64,000 nt of DNA from Lactuca virosa (lineage: Eukaryota > Streptophyta > Magnoliopsida > Asterales > Asteraceae): positions 370,167,564-370,231,563 of the forward strand of contig CAKMRJ010000001.1 of NCBI GenBank assembly GCA_928212115.1. Reading direction: 5' to 3'. The notes under the pieces were generated by a model. The model had not been told where the DNA came from and did not search any database. It was given only the letters and a program-made list of their open reading frames with translations. Positions 32,449 to 44,619 of the stretch are shown piece by piece (position 1 is the stretch's first letter; every line of letters starts with the position of its first letter). The position numbers and the translations under genes were made by a program.

Positions 32449-33297
32449 ATTGTTTAGAAACGTGTAATAGATAAATTGTAATTAACATTCGATGATTAAA
32501 TAAAAGAGTATTATTTATCAGTAATGTTACTGTCTTATGTTAATTGTTTACTTGTTGTTTCATTTTGCATGTTTTGACTTCCTGAATAACAAGATTATTC
32601 GAACGGTCCACAGTCGTTCATATGTTGGAAGTAGGTATGAATGAAGACTGTCATGAATTGATGTGTAGATTGTCTGAAGAGTATTAGACATAGCAAAAGT
32701 TTGCTACAATGTTCATGAGTGCTTATGAGTTTGATTTGAGCATTGGATTAGACTCGCGCTTGCAGGAATCACTTCATGGAATTTATCACGAGTGATCGCA
32801 AGACGATAATATCATATGGTCTTAAAACCTAGATATATGGTTTGTTGTTTGCTAATTGGTTGTGCATTGATAATGCGTAAACGCATCAGTAATTTGATGT
32901 TATAAAACGCATTGTTGTGTATGATTTGATTAGTGGATAGTAAATGCATATAAGTCGAAGTTTATCTGTTCCTTTTATCCTAAGAGGGTAAAAGCGATAT
33001 CAGGGCCTCTCGATGATTTGATTTGACTTATGTGTCGGGCCCGGTCAGGACTGAAATGATGTGTTCAATTAAGTTCTATGTCAAATGAATCAGAGATCGA
33101 GAAAACAACTGCTGGACAATAAGTATGACTATGTTCCATGTATTTGTCCACACGATATCTAGAACAGAGGATTATGCGATCATTTATCTTAAGGACAGGT
33201 TATTGATAAGATCAATAGTTTTCAAAACTGTGATTGCTAATCGGATCCATAAGTTGCATTTACATTTATAGTTATTAGACTTATCCAAGTGGGAGAC
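32449..33297 (+). other. Co-C2 conserved 3' non-coding segment and purine tract
   Basis: No ORF. It aligns by eye with the equivalent parts of Co-T1 and Co-Y, including TGTTGGAAGTAGGTATGAAT, CGATATCAGGGCCTCTCG and a CGGGCCCG palindrome core (33036-33043). It ends with CCAAGTGGGAGAC at 33285-33297. Confidence 0.75.
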
Positions 33298-34050
33298 TGT
33301 TGGATTAGTGTCTAAGTCCATATATATATTTGGTATGTACTTGTCCTGGTTGTGCATGGTCCTTTTGGGTTGGCTTCACCAAAGCAACTTGACTGGAGGA
33401 ATAATATAGAAAGAGGTGATTATGGTTTATTAATAAATTATAAGAATAATATATTAAAAGAGAAATCATATTTGTTTAATTAATATTGGTCAATAATTAA
33501 TTAAGAATTAGTTTTGTGATCAAAATAAGTTAATTGAACTTAAGGGACTGAATTGTAACTATGTGATAGTTACAAAGTAGGGCAAGGAAACCCTAATAGA
33601 TAGGGTGGACGAATTCTAGGGATAAAGCCTAAAGAATTCGTCCATAGGGATTCTAGAATTATCCTTGGGCTGCTTGGTGGCTAAGTAATAAGATAAGGAT
33701 AACCATTGAAACCCTAATTCCTACACCTATATAAAGGACCCCGTAGGCATGGGAATTTCGACCACTTGAACCCTAGAAGGACCCCTAGGCATGGGCTGCT
33801 TGGTGGCTATTGGTGTTTGTGATTCATTAGAGGCACAACACTTGAAGTGTTAAGGTTCTCAAGGCTTCAAGATCTTCAATAAACAACAAAGTAATCATGT
33901 AGATATGTTTACATGTGTTAATTTCGAATATCATATGCTAGATCTAGGGTTTGAAAGACTTGGATGAATGCATGTACAATAGAGAAACCTAGATCCAAAC
34001 ATTAGGGTTTGCATGAGCACATAGGATGTTCTTTTGGCTCAAACCCATCA
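33298..34050 (+). repeat. Co-C2 3' LTR, with an internal replacement
   Basis: It lacks a stretch of U5-side sequence present in the 5' LTR. The gap is filled at about 33779-33806 by GACCCCTAGGCATGGG joined to GGGCTGCTTGGTGG, both of which occur slightly upstream in the same LTR. TTTTC (34051-34055) follows. Confidence 0.9.
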
Positions 34051-34055
34051 TTTTC

Positions 34056-36136
34056 TCCTATCTATTTGTTTATGATTGTATTATGAGCTTTCGTTTTCTT
34101 TATGCATAAGTTATTAGGACATATGATAGGTTATGGAGAATTTAGTGTCAAGGGATTGTAGATGGTTAGGATCCGAAGATACATTCGAGGATAAGGAGTT
34201 AGGATAGAGAATCGCCAGTCTAGGACGAGCAGTTGTAATTCAGAAATCCAGAGGTCATCAGCGGGAATTCGGATTTTCTTGAAGTTTGGTTACTTCGTAT
34301 CGAGAGGATTGTCTTGCGTGGGTTAACCCCTATAAGGTTAAGTATGGTAATACTTGATTGGGACGGTTAAGTCGTGTATCAGCTTCACCACCAGTGGGTA
34401 GTGGTTAGTACTCTAAGTGGGGAAGAATTGGGAATTCTCAGATGGAGCATCAGCCATTGAGGGTTTTGTTTAGCTGCCAGGGCTCGACAATACTTTCTGC
34501 ACGGGTATGCGGGCTATCTAGCGTATGTGGTGGATACGCGGGTTAGGGATCAAACCACGGGTTCCCGAGAAGGTGGGTGATCAACATGAGGTCTAGAATT
34601 AGGTCGGGATTATAGTCTGCAGATTGGATCAGGAGTTCGAAACCCCAAGTGGGGGAGAACTGGCTATATGGGAGAAGGCACCAAGATGGGTCCAGGGTTA
34701 TCCTCAATAGACTTAGGGCGGTCCGGATAGACTGAAGGCCCGCGGGGGGTACCAGTCAGGCCGAAGGCCCAGAGAACGGTCTAGACAGGCTGAAGGCCCG
34801 GAGAGGCGGTCCAGACATGCTGAAGGTTCTGAGAGTGGTCCAGATAGGTTGAAGGCCCAGTGAGGCGGTTCAATCATGCTGAAGTCTCTGTATGTATTTT
34901 GTTAGATCTATGTTTTGGTATTGAGAACACTGCTTTGTGGTAATAACCTACGGAACCGGATGTTATTTGTGCTTACTGGTTAGCACCCATGGAGTGCCTT
35001 AGGGATTGTCGGTGGTTATGTAGGAGAGTCTGAAAACTCTTGGGGTAGCAACTGGTTCTATAAGTGGATAGTGTGTGGTGAGGTTTCAGTACTGTGGCAC
35101 TTATTGATGTTGTAAAGGACATCGATTAGGCGTTCTTGGGCAATGGTGGAGGTGAGTATATCCAGTATGGAGTGTTGGGCAACTGAAGTGACGACAACAG
35201 TGTCGATATGTTATCGGGAGCATTCCAGTCATGAGCTGAGGGCCGGAGAGGGCATACCAGACTCATGTTGTGGGCTTAGAAGCAATCCAGACCTATGCTG
35301 AGGACCATGTAAGGGTATTCCAGTCATAGGCTGTGGGCATAGAGATTGTGATGGTTATGTCTCTTGTAGGAGCGCGTTCGTAATGGATGTATTGTTGAGA
35401 TTCGGGGGAGTTGTACTCAGTTATGACGAATCAGAGGATTGTGGATGAGACGCAAGGATAGATTCTTGGATCTCAAGTTATGAGTAGACCTGAGTTATGT
35501 TTATAGAGGTATTCCAATCTAGGGTATTCCATCCTGAGGATGACCGGACCCTATGATTGATTGGACCTGACATGTTTGGTATTCCAACCCGAGGGTTGAT
35601 TGGGCAAAACATGTGTGTGATACGAGGGTATTCCATCCTAGGGACGACTGGACCCGTCGTAGGCATGCCTGGTATTCCAGCCCGAGGCTGATTGGGCCAG
35701 GTATGAGTGTTCGTACTTGTTAACTGGTTGTTCACGTGAGTTGTTTCGGGAGCTGAAGGATGCATTATCCCGTCAGCATAAGAGGATTCGCTTCAGGAAA
35801 GGGGGGATGATGGGTCCCCGATACTTTGGATCATCAGGATTATTGTCAGGTTTGGCAAGGTGGCATGTAGGTTAGACCTTCTAAAGAGGTTCGGTTAGAT
35901 TCACATCGTTTTTCATGTCTCTCAGCCACGAAAAGATGCTTAATGGATGAGAAGACGGATGTATCGCTGAGTGATATTCAAGACTAAGAGCACTTGAACT
36001 ATGTAGAGAGACCAGTGGCAACATCAGAAAGGATCCGAGTAGACTTCGGAGCCGCAGTCCAAGATGCGGAAGCATTATCCTGAATTGTTCGCCACAGTAG
36101 GCTTCGAGGACGAAGCCTAGTTCAAGTGGGGAGAGT
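34056..36136 (+). pseudogene. Gy-3 pol remnants and minisatellite filler
   Basis: After Co-C2 the gypsy sequence resumes but protease is not recognisable. A short pol remnant (GYLAYVVDTR, about 34516-34545) marks the region between protease and RT. RT, RNase H and most of integrase are missing. Instead there are degenerate repeats of about 28-30 bp (TGAAGGCCC..GGTCCAGACAGGC, 34720-34880), others resembling the LTR-E minisatellite (35215-35345) and LTR-C-like ATTCCAACCCGAG repeats (35500-35700). The end of pol reappears at about 35780-36120 in broken frames, then a purine tract (36122-36135). Gy-3 was thus a defective, probably non-autonomous gypsy. Confidence 0.65.
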
Positions 36137-38305
36137 TGTAACATCCTAATATTTGTCATTTATAGTCCCTGGGGATAGATGGGTGAATCCATGAGAAGCA
36201 TATGGGCTAAATTGCAATTTTGGGATCAAGAGGAGTACGTTGCGCGTACATAAGGGTACGTTGAGCGTACTAGGCGCGCCCTAGTACGTTGGGCGTACAC
36301 TTGTGTATGCTGGGCGTACTCATGACAGAAGGAAACCCTAATATTTAGGGTTTGGGTGCTATATAAACATCCTTATGCCTCATTTCTCCCACAACTTTCA
36401 GCCTCCATACCCTAGAGACGTCCCAAACCCTAGTTTTGTGTGTGAGTGTGAGTTGGTGTGTGTTTTGAGCTCTTGAAGGTGAAGACATTGCATCAAATAG
36501 TTGGAGAAGGAAGGCAATCTTGTAGATCTGAAGTTTCCTTGTGTTATAGAAGCTCCAGAAGGTAAAAAGCTTCAAACTTTATGCTTGTATGATATATATC
36601 TAGCCATTCTAGCTTTATGGAACCATTTCTTGTTCCAAAAGTCCCAAGTTGGTGCATGATATGATTTGGACGAGATGAGCTGTCCTTTCAGACCTTAGAG
36701 AGGGTCCTAAGTGATAAAAATGAGGTCCCAATGGCTTAAGATGTCCCATGCATGTAGTAGAAAGGTCTTAATGGATTAAGAACATGTATTAAGAGCTTTC
36801 TGGACGTCCAAAGTGTTAAAGTTCGAGACTTTATGGTTCTAAGGCACTTTTGGTTGATGGATCTAAAATATGGGCTTAAGTGCTTAAGCCATTAAGCACT
36901 TATTAGGGTTTTGGCAAAACCCTGCCTACGCCCCGCGTAAATTATGTACCCCCAGCGTACTGGGTCAACCACTCCGATGGTGGTCAACGTCTGGCAGAGT
37001 ACGCCCAGCGTACCAGAGAAGTACGCTCTGCGTACGTCCTCTATTGGGCTTTTGACAAATTGGGCTTCGGGATTGGGCTGCTTTTGGACTAATTAGACTT
37101 GGGCCTTGTTGGGCCCTCTGAATAATTGAGGTTGGGCCAGTTTTGATAAGGGATCCTATAATAAGGCCCAATTAGGAAGTTAGGCCCAAATTGGGAAATT
37201 TGGGCCATTAATGGGCTTTGGATATATGGGCTTTTAAGATCATGGATTTGGCAATTGGGCCTTGGCCCAATAAAGATAAAGGACAAAATGGATTATGTGG
37301 ACCGTTAGTCAAGATTGATATTCCATGTAATGACATAATGTTTATTATTTGGATAGTTCGGGATTTTTGGTGAGACAACTATTCGGGAATTTGATTCTTT
37401 AGTTCAGATCGACATTACGATGTGAGTTATCGTCACTATACCCAAGGGTCTAATGCACGAAGGACGACCCTTTGAATTATTACTTGGATTGTTGCTGTTA
37501 TGATAGGTTAGATCGATATCCTGGTAGATAGGATGGTTATGCTTAGTGACTTGTAGTTTGGTCTGTCTGTTTGTATGCTGGTAGGAGATTACCTATTATA
37601 TGTACACATGATTGATTGGTAGTTGAGGGTATTCCATCCTGAGGATGATAGGACCCTAGTATGTTGTCTCTATAGACTGTTGCATGATTATCTGATATAG
37701 GTGCACATGTTTGATTGGTTATGGGCATTCCAACCCGATGGTTGTGGGCCGAGAGTATTTCATCCCGAGGATGATTGGACTCATAGTATATACGCATTCC
37801 AACCCGATGGTTGTGGGCCGAGAGTATTCCATCTCGAGGGTGATTGGAATCATAGTATATGGGCATTCCAACTCGATGGTTGTGGGCCGAGAGTATTCCA
37901 TCCCTAGGGTGATTGGACTCGTAGTATGTGGGCATTCCAACCCGATGGTTGTGGGCCTGGGGTATTCCAACCCGATGGTTGACTGGACCCATAGTATGTT
38001 GGCATTCCAACCCGATGGTTGATTGGACCCATAGTATGTTGTTTGTTATTGTATGTGTATTGTTGTGTGTATGGGTATTTTGGGGGTAACTCACTAAGCC
38101 TTCGAGCTTACATTTATCGATTATTGTTTCAGGTACAGTGGATGACCGCGGGAAGGAGAAGGCATGACCGTAAACTTCCTCGATTTATGATTATGATTTA
38201 TGGGAACTCTGATGTTTAAACTATTTTGAAAACAAATTGTAATAACTGAATGGTTTTAAATGTTTTAAAAAGTTTTAAATTGGCTCGAATTTTATAGAAG
38301 TTACA
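36137..38305 (+). repeat. LTR-C: 3' LTR of Gy-3, complete (2169 bp)
   Basis: TGTAACATCCTAAT..GAAGTTACA. GTACGC-class palindromes at 36234-36322 and 36926-37036, TATATAAAC at about 36361-36369, donor-like GTGAGT at 37422-37427, minisatellite 37620-38035, ACTCACTAAG (38089-38098) and TTTCAG (38127-38132). The sequence right of 38305 is a copia leader, so Gy-3 lies in Co-X. From 37707 it is the second copy of 5921 onward. Confidence 0.85.
37620..38035. repeat. 69-bp minisatellite, second copy (shorter)
   Basis: The same unit as at 5286-6245 but about 540 bp shorter. The long ORFs over it on either strand are artefacts of the 69-bp (23-codon) period. Confidence 0.9.
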
Positions 38306-40259
38306 TTTTGTGACTGGGATGCCGATGATCACAAACGAGATTAGAATAACCATGCAACCCGCTTAACAACCTTGATGTCATTTACCATCTCCCATTGATG
38401 TGTCGGTTAACCACACACCCTTCATAAAAAATGATAATTTTCAAGATGTCCATCATATCTCTTTATAGTCCCTATTTGTGTGCCGGTTAATCACACACGC
38501 TCCACTAATGACATATAAAGCATGATGTGTGTTTTCATGGATTAACATACTTTTCACATTTTTCCTAAAGTAACTAAGAGTATGCTTTTAAAAATAGTTC
38601 TAGTACTTTAATAGAATTACACTTTTAATGAAGTAATGTCCTATCAGATCCGTTCTGCTAACGACCCTCCACCAAACAAGGAAGCGGTGGGTGAGAGTGG
38701 ACACCCATTCAACTACTATTTATAGGCAGTTTCCTTATACCCCTTAGAGTTTGACTTCGTGAATGAGGCATACTAGCGATCTGACTGACTTGTCTTATAC
38801 ATATATTATATTAATCTTTTAATTATATAGTATAAGGTGTATTTTAAAACTTTTCTAAAATACTAGGTTTAAATTTAAGTTTTCGAAATTAATATAAAAA
38901 AGTTAATTTAATTTAAAATTAAACCAATTAAGATTTAATCTTTATCTTTTAATTACAAATTAATTAATTTAATTTAAATCTCATGAGGATTAAATAGCTA
39001 TTTACTATTAACTATTAATCAAATAATTTAAATTTAATCATAATCCAATCTCTACTAAATTTTTGAAGAAAAAGGGTATTGGGGTTATCCAGTTTTAATT
39101 ATTCTATTTTAACTAATTAAAAACAATAATTATCAAATAAGAAAACCCCAACCTGCCCTCTAAGTAATAGAAAATAGGGAGGAGGCTAGGGTTTTTAAAA
39201 CCCTTGTAAAAATCGGAAAACCTAAGGGTGGAGGCTAGGGTTTCAAGAACCCTAGCAATTTTTGAAAATGCCTCAATTAGGGTTTAGTTTCTATAAACCC
39301 TAATTTTGATATATTCAACTTTGTGAAAGATCAATGAGAACAATGGATCTAATACCACTGATGGGTTGTATATGTTACAAAAAATTTATTTTGGTGGAAA
39401 AACATAAACCCTAAGTTCACATACAGCCTAAAGGATCTATGTTCTCAATATGATTTACAAACAACTATTGAATATCAAGAACCCTAGAAGTATGTTACTA
39501 CTTTCGAAATTATCAAAGGATTGTAGAAATTACATACCTTTTGTTTATTATAGTAAATAAACAATGATTCCTTCTTGATCTAGCTTTAGAAAGCAAGCAC
39601 CAGAAATCTCGTGCCTCTAATGGCTCACACCCAAACCCTAGCAAGCTGGAGGCTAAAGATGAGAGAGGAGGGGGGGGAGGATTTTTGTTTCTACCTCTTG
39701 TATAAGGAATAAATGATATTGTGAACCCTAAGAAGGGTTTATATAGGTGATTGGGAGGCTAAGGATAATGCAATTTCCTTAGATAAGCCTTATCCTTTTT
39801 GCTTTCCCCCTAAGGTATCCAAGTTTCCTTAGAGCCCAATAAAAGCTATAGAAACCATCTAGAAACCCTATAACCAACTAGAATTTTGTCCCCCCTCCTA
39901 GGGAGGTTCTAGAATTGGTTAATGTTCAACTTTTAAACATTGTCACATTTAGTCCTTCAACTTTTAATTAATCCAACTAACCCCAAAATTAATTCCAATT
40001 AAATTCTGATTAAGAATTCTGATTAATTCTTAATTAAACAATATTATTTCTAATTAATATATTATTCTCATAATTTATTAATAAATCGTTTATTTTGATT
40101 TCTAATTAATTTATTAATCATATAATAAATTAATAAACCAATATCTCTCTCCAAAAAACATTCCAGACAATTACTAGGTTTGAGGGCAACCCAAAAGGAC
40201 TTTGATAATAATTGTAGATTATATTAATTTAGTTATTGACTTAGACACCTAATCCAACA
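38306..40259 (-). mobile_element. Co-X: copia leader and 5' LTR, minus strand (second copy)
   Basis: Same content as 6520-8474; LTR 39359-40259, leader 38306-39358. It lacks gag, pol and the 3' LTR. Confidence 0.85.
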
Positions 40260-41352
40260 GGATGGTCAAGGTTAAGCACCAGAGGCCGCACGACAAGTTA
40301 TAGCCTTTGGAGGTTCCCATGTGGAAATGGGAACATATCACCATGGATTTCATCACCAAACTACCTGGGACGACTAAGGGATTTAATGCATTATGGGTTA
40401 TTATGGACCGTTTGACAAAGAGTGCCCACTTTCTAGCTATTCGGGAGATCTCCTCGACCGAGAAATTGGCCGATGTGTATGTGTGCGAGATTGTCGCTCG
40501 ACGTGGTGTTCTAGTTTCCATTGTATCTGATCGGGATGACCGGTTCACTTCTCGATTGTGGTATAGATTCCACAAGTAATTGGGTACGCGATTTCACTTT
40601 AGCACTGCTTATCATCCGTAGACTGAAGGACATAAAAAGTGGACCATCCATACACTCGAGGATAAGTTGAGAGCCTACGTTATCGATTTCAGTGGGAGTT
40701 GGGTCTCCTACCTTCCTCTGACTGAGTTTTCTTATAACAACAGCTATCACTCCAATATCAGTGCTCCGCCATATGAGCTTCTTTATGGGAGGAAGTGTCG
40801 TACCCCAGTCTGTTGGGGAGAGGTCAGTCATAGAGTCATGGGAAAAACCGAGGCAATCCTTCATACGACAGAGCTTATCCAACAGATCAGGAAGACGTTA
40901 CATACAGCTCAGGATTCGGCAGAAGAGTTATATTGATAGGCGTCGACCCGAGTTGGAGTTCTAGGTCGGCGACATGGTTTTACTGAAGGTATCAACCTGG
41001 AATGGTGTAGTACGCTTCAGGAGGAGGGGGAAATTGGGGCCCCGATATATTGGGCCATTTCGAGTATTAGCCAAGGTAGGAAGGGTTACCTTCAGCTAGG
41101 AAAGTGTGTAGTTGATGATTCGACAGTGGTTTTATTGGACGATATTCAAGTCGATGAACGCCTGAACTATGTTGAGAGACCAATTATACTTCTGGATATG
41201 AAGATGAAGGCCTTGCGTAACAAGGTTGTCTCACTGGTCGAGGTTTAGTGGTAGATCATAAGGGTTCCGAATGGACTTGGGAACCTGAGGTAGATATGCG
41301 GGAGCACTACCCTGAGTTATTCACAACGTTGGACTTCGAGGACGAAGACTGA
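40260..41352 (+). pseudogene. Gy-D pol 3' end, degenerate (second copy)
   Basis: It has the same lesions as 8475-9566, including the lost third catalytic residue (HKKWTIHTLED). One extra A near 40852 keeps HRVMGKTEAIL in a single frame here, where the first copy shifts. SDRDVRF reads SDRDDRF. Confidence 0.88.
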
Positions 41353-41369
41353 TTCAAGTAGAGGAGAAT

Positions 41370-41829
41370 TGTAACATTCAGATCCCGAGTTAATTCAATT
41401 TCCAATATCCGTAAGCATTTTAAGGTTTCCACGATGTGGGGAATGCGCCACGACGTGGTGCTTCAAGAAAAATCGTGGGTTCATTTAAGGCCACCACGGC
41501 ATGGCAGTATATGACCATGGCGTGGCAGCTGGCAAATGACAAAACCCTATTTTCGGATTTTGCTTCCTATTTTAAAGGAATGAGGAGGCTAAGGTTTGCT
41601 CACCCTCAACCTCAATCAACCTCTTTGAGATTTGTGAAAAACCCTAATCCCCTACTCCTTGTTAAACCTTGTTTTGGGTGTTCTTTGAAGCCATTAAAGG
41701 AAGAAGAAGAAGAAGGGAGCCAAGTTCTAGCAAAAAACTCTTCTCATCTACCATGAGCACATTTCTAGACTATTGTAAGTCATCAAAATCGAATCTTTAT
41801 GCTTTTCATGGCTAGATCTAGCTATTTTA
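41370..41829 (+). repeat. LTR-D (second copy), interrupted by Co-Y
   Basis: Same as 9584-10043. TTTTA (41825-41829) precedes the Co-Y LTR. Confidence 0.75.
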
Positions 41830-43469
41830 TGATGGGTTTTCAGCATTCTAACACTCCTATGGTGTACATGCAACCCTAGAAACCTTGGATCTATGTTTGA
41901 CTAAGATACATGCAAATAATTATTTTTCCAAGGTTCTTATCCTAACTAGCATGGCATGGGGTACTTGAATCAAATAAAACTAGTAGAATTACTTACCTTG
42001 TAGTAGTAGTTGATTGCTTGGAGTTTAAAAACCTAGCACCAATAATGTGGATGCCTCAAATGGAAGTCACAAATCACTACAAACTTGGAAACTTGAGAGA
42101 ATAGTCACAAACTTCTTGAAATCGGCCCTCTTAGTTTACACACATCAATTAGTGTGATTTCAAGAACCAAAGCCTCCTTTATATAGTGTGATGGATTAGG
42201 GTTACATCCATGTAAACCCTAATGCCCATGTCTTTTCATTTCCATGAGATCCATGGGTTAAAGCTCCATGGAGTATCCATGGACTTTCCATGCAAGCCTA
42301 GCCCATTCCAAATAAGCATTAGCCCACACTATAAATACAAGAGCCCATATTTAATTAGTCATACTTTTGATCTCTAAATTAATTCTAAATTAATTATAGA
42401 TCAATACTAATTAAATAATATGATTTTATATTAATATATTAGAACTTATAATATATTAATAAATCATAACTTATACTATTCTCAAAAGATTATCCATAAA
42501 TTGTTCGGGTGAAGTGCAACCCAAATGGACCATGCCGGGTCGGGTCAAGTACATACCAAATATAGTTATGGACTTAGACACTATATCTAACAGTCTCCCA
42601 CTTGGATAAGTCTAATAACTATAGTTGCAAGTATGACTTCAGGAACCGATCAGCAATCGTAGCTCTTAAAACTCTGTTGAACTATGAAGCGTCATTTTAG
42701 ATAAGTGATCATATAATCCTCTGTTCTAGATATCAGCTGGACAAATACATGGAACATGGTCTTGCTTATTGTCCAGCATTTGTTTCCCGATTTCCGATTT
42801 GTTTGACATAGAACTTAACTGAACACATCAATTTAGTTCTGACCGGGCCCGGTACATAGGTCAAAACAAAATCATCGAGGGGCCCAGATATCGCTTCTAA
42901 TCCTAGAAGGAACAGATAAACTTTGACTCATATGTTTGCTCTACTACTTCTTGAATTACACACAAAAGCACGGTTTATAACATCGAGTTACCAATGCGTT
43001 TTCGTGCAATCAATGCATAACCAACTCATAGGCAACAAATCATATCTCTAGGCTTGAAGACTTATATGATATTACCGTCTCACGATCACTCGAGATAAAT
43101 TCCATGAAGTGATACAAGTGAGCGTGGGTTGAATCCAATACTCAGAACTTATGAGCACTCATGAGTGTTGTAGCCCCGCTTTGTCTAACATCTTAGACCT
43201 CTACAAGCCAACCGATGACAGTCTTGATTCATATCTACTTCCAACATATGACCGACTGTGGAGAGTTTGAATAATATGATATAAACCATAACATAATTAT
43301 TCTGGAAGTCAAAACATGCAAAAAGAATAATAGTAAACGATTGACAAGAGATAGCAACACTTTACTCATAAATAACAGCTTTTATTTATCATCAAATGTG
43401 AATTACATTTTACAAATTTCAAGATTATCTAACTACTAAAACTAATATCATCCTTCAGCCCTATGCCCC

Positions 43470-44619
43470 GAGCATGCTGGAGATGCTTAGCCGAGTCAGT
43501 CCCTTCGTGAGGGGATCTGCTGGGTTCTCATCCGATGATACCCTCTTTGCCACGAGGATTCCTTCTTCTATTCGATGTCTGATAAAGTGATATTTTCTGT
43601 CAATGTGTCTGGATCTCCCATGATCTCTTGGTTCCTCGGCTAAGGCAACCGCACTATTGCTGTCATAGAAAAATCTCCATTGGCTCCTTTATAGCTGGTA
43701 CAACTCCAAGATCTCCGATGAAGTTCTTTAGCCATATAACCTCCTTTGATGCCTTGCTTGCTGCTATATACTCTGATTCACAAGTGGAATCAGCCACTGT
43801 ATCTTGCTTGGAACTATTCCAAGTAATTGCCCCTCCATTTAGGGTAAAGACCCAGTCCGACTGAGAGCGGAAATTATCCTTGTCAGTCTGGAAGCTAGCA
43901 TCACTATACCTTGCTACTTTCAAGTCATCACTCCCACCAAGGGTAAGGACCCAGTCCTTAGTCCTTCGCAGGTACTTGAGAATATTCTTTACCGCTGTCC
44001 AGTGTGCCTTGCCAGGATTCCCCTGATATCTGTTGACCATGCTCAAAGCAAAGGCAACATCAGGACGAGTACAAGTCATAGCATACATGATTGAGCGTAC
44101 AGCGGAAGCATATGGTACTCGACTCATCTCAGCTATCTCAGCCTCTGTACTCGGACTCTGAGTTTTACTCAGTCTGGCATTACACTGGATAGGTAGCTCA
44201 CCTTTCTTGGAATTATGCATGTTGAACCTTTTCAACACTTTGTCCACATAGGTGCTTTGACTAAGTCCAATTAGTCTTTTACTCCTGTTTCTCAAAATCC
44301 TTATCCCTAGGATATAGGCAGCTTCTCCAAGGTCCTTCATAGCGAAACACTTCCCAAGCCAGGACTTTACTTCCTGCAGGGTTCGGATGTCATTTCCTAT
44401 GAGTAGTATGTCATCCACATACAGTACCAAAAAGCTGACTATACTCCCACTAGCCTTGATATAGACACAAGATTCATCTTCACTCCTTGAAAAGCCAAAT
44501 TCTTTGACTTTCTCATCAAAGAAATGATTCCATCTGCGAGGTGCCTGTTTTAATCCATAAATGACTTTCTCATCAAAGAAATGATTCCATGGGCGGCAGT
44601 CTCTAAGGCATACCCCCAA
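43470..44619 (-). pseudogene. Co-Y RT C-terminal part and RNase H (second copy)
   Basis: From IYGLKQAPRRWNHFFDEKV on it matches the first copy, with LYVDDILLIG and the RNase H residues intact. The N-terminal part of RT is missing. An extra A at about 43671 truncates the frame after PMEIF, and a one-base loss near 43491 alters the C-terminus. Confidence 0.88.

Larger units (their letters stand above)
22361..34050 (+). mobile_element. Co-C2: full-length copia element carrying two nested solo LTRs
   Basis: 5' LTR 22361-23137 (777 bp), a primer-binding site at 23139-23150 with one mismatch (TAGTATCAGAGC), leader, gag-pol, conserved 3' segment, purine tract, 3' LTR 33298-34050 (753 bp). TTTTC at 22356-22360 and 34051-34055 is the target-site duplication. 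The LTRs differ at many scattered positions plus one rearranged block, so it is older than Co-T1. Two gypsy solo LTRs sit in gag, each with its own duplication. The domain order gag, protease, integrase, RT, RNase H is that of copia. Confidence 0.95.
37707..44565. repeat. second copy of the 6.86-kb segment 5921-12779
   Basis: Direct repeat at a spacing of about 31.78 kb. By eye the copies differ by scattered single bases and one-base indels, for example 8752 T versus A and 7888 one G more. The junctions LTR-C/Co-X, Co-X/Gy-D and Gy-D/Co-Y are identical, so the segment was copied after all these insertions. The left breakpoint is inside the minisatellite. Confidence 0.9.
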
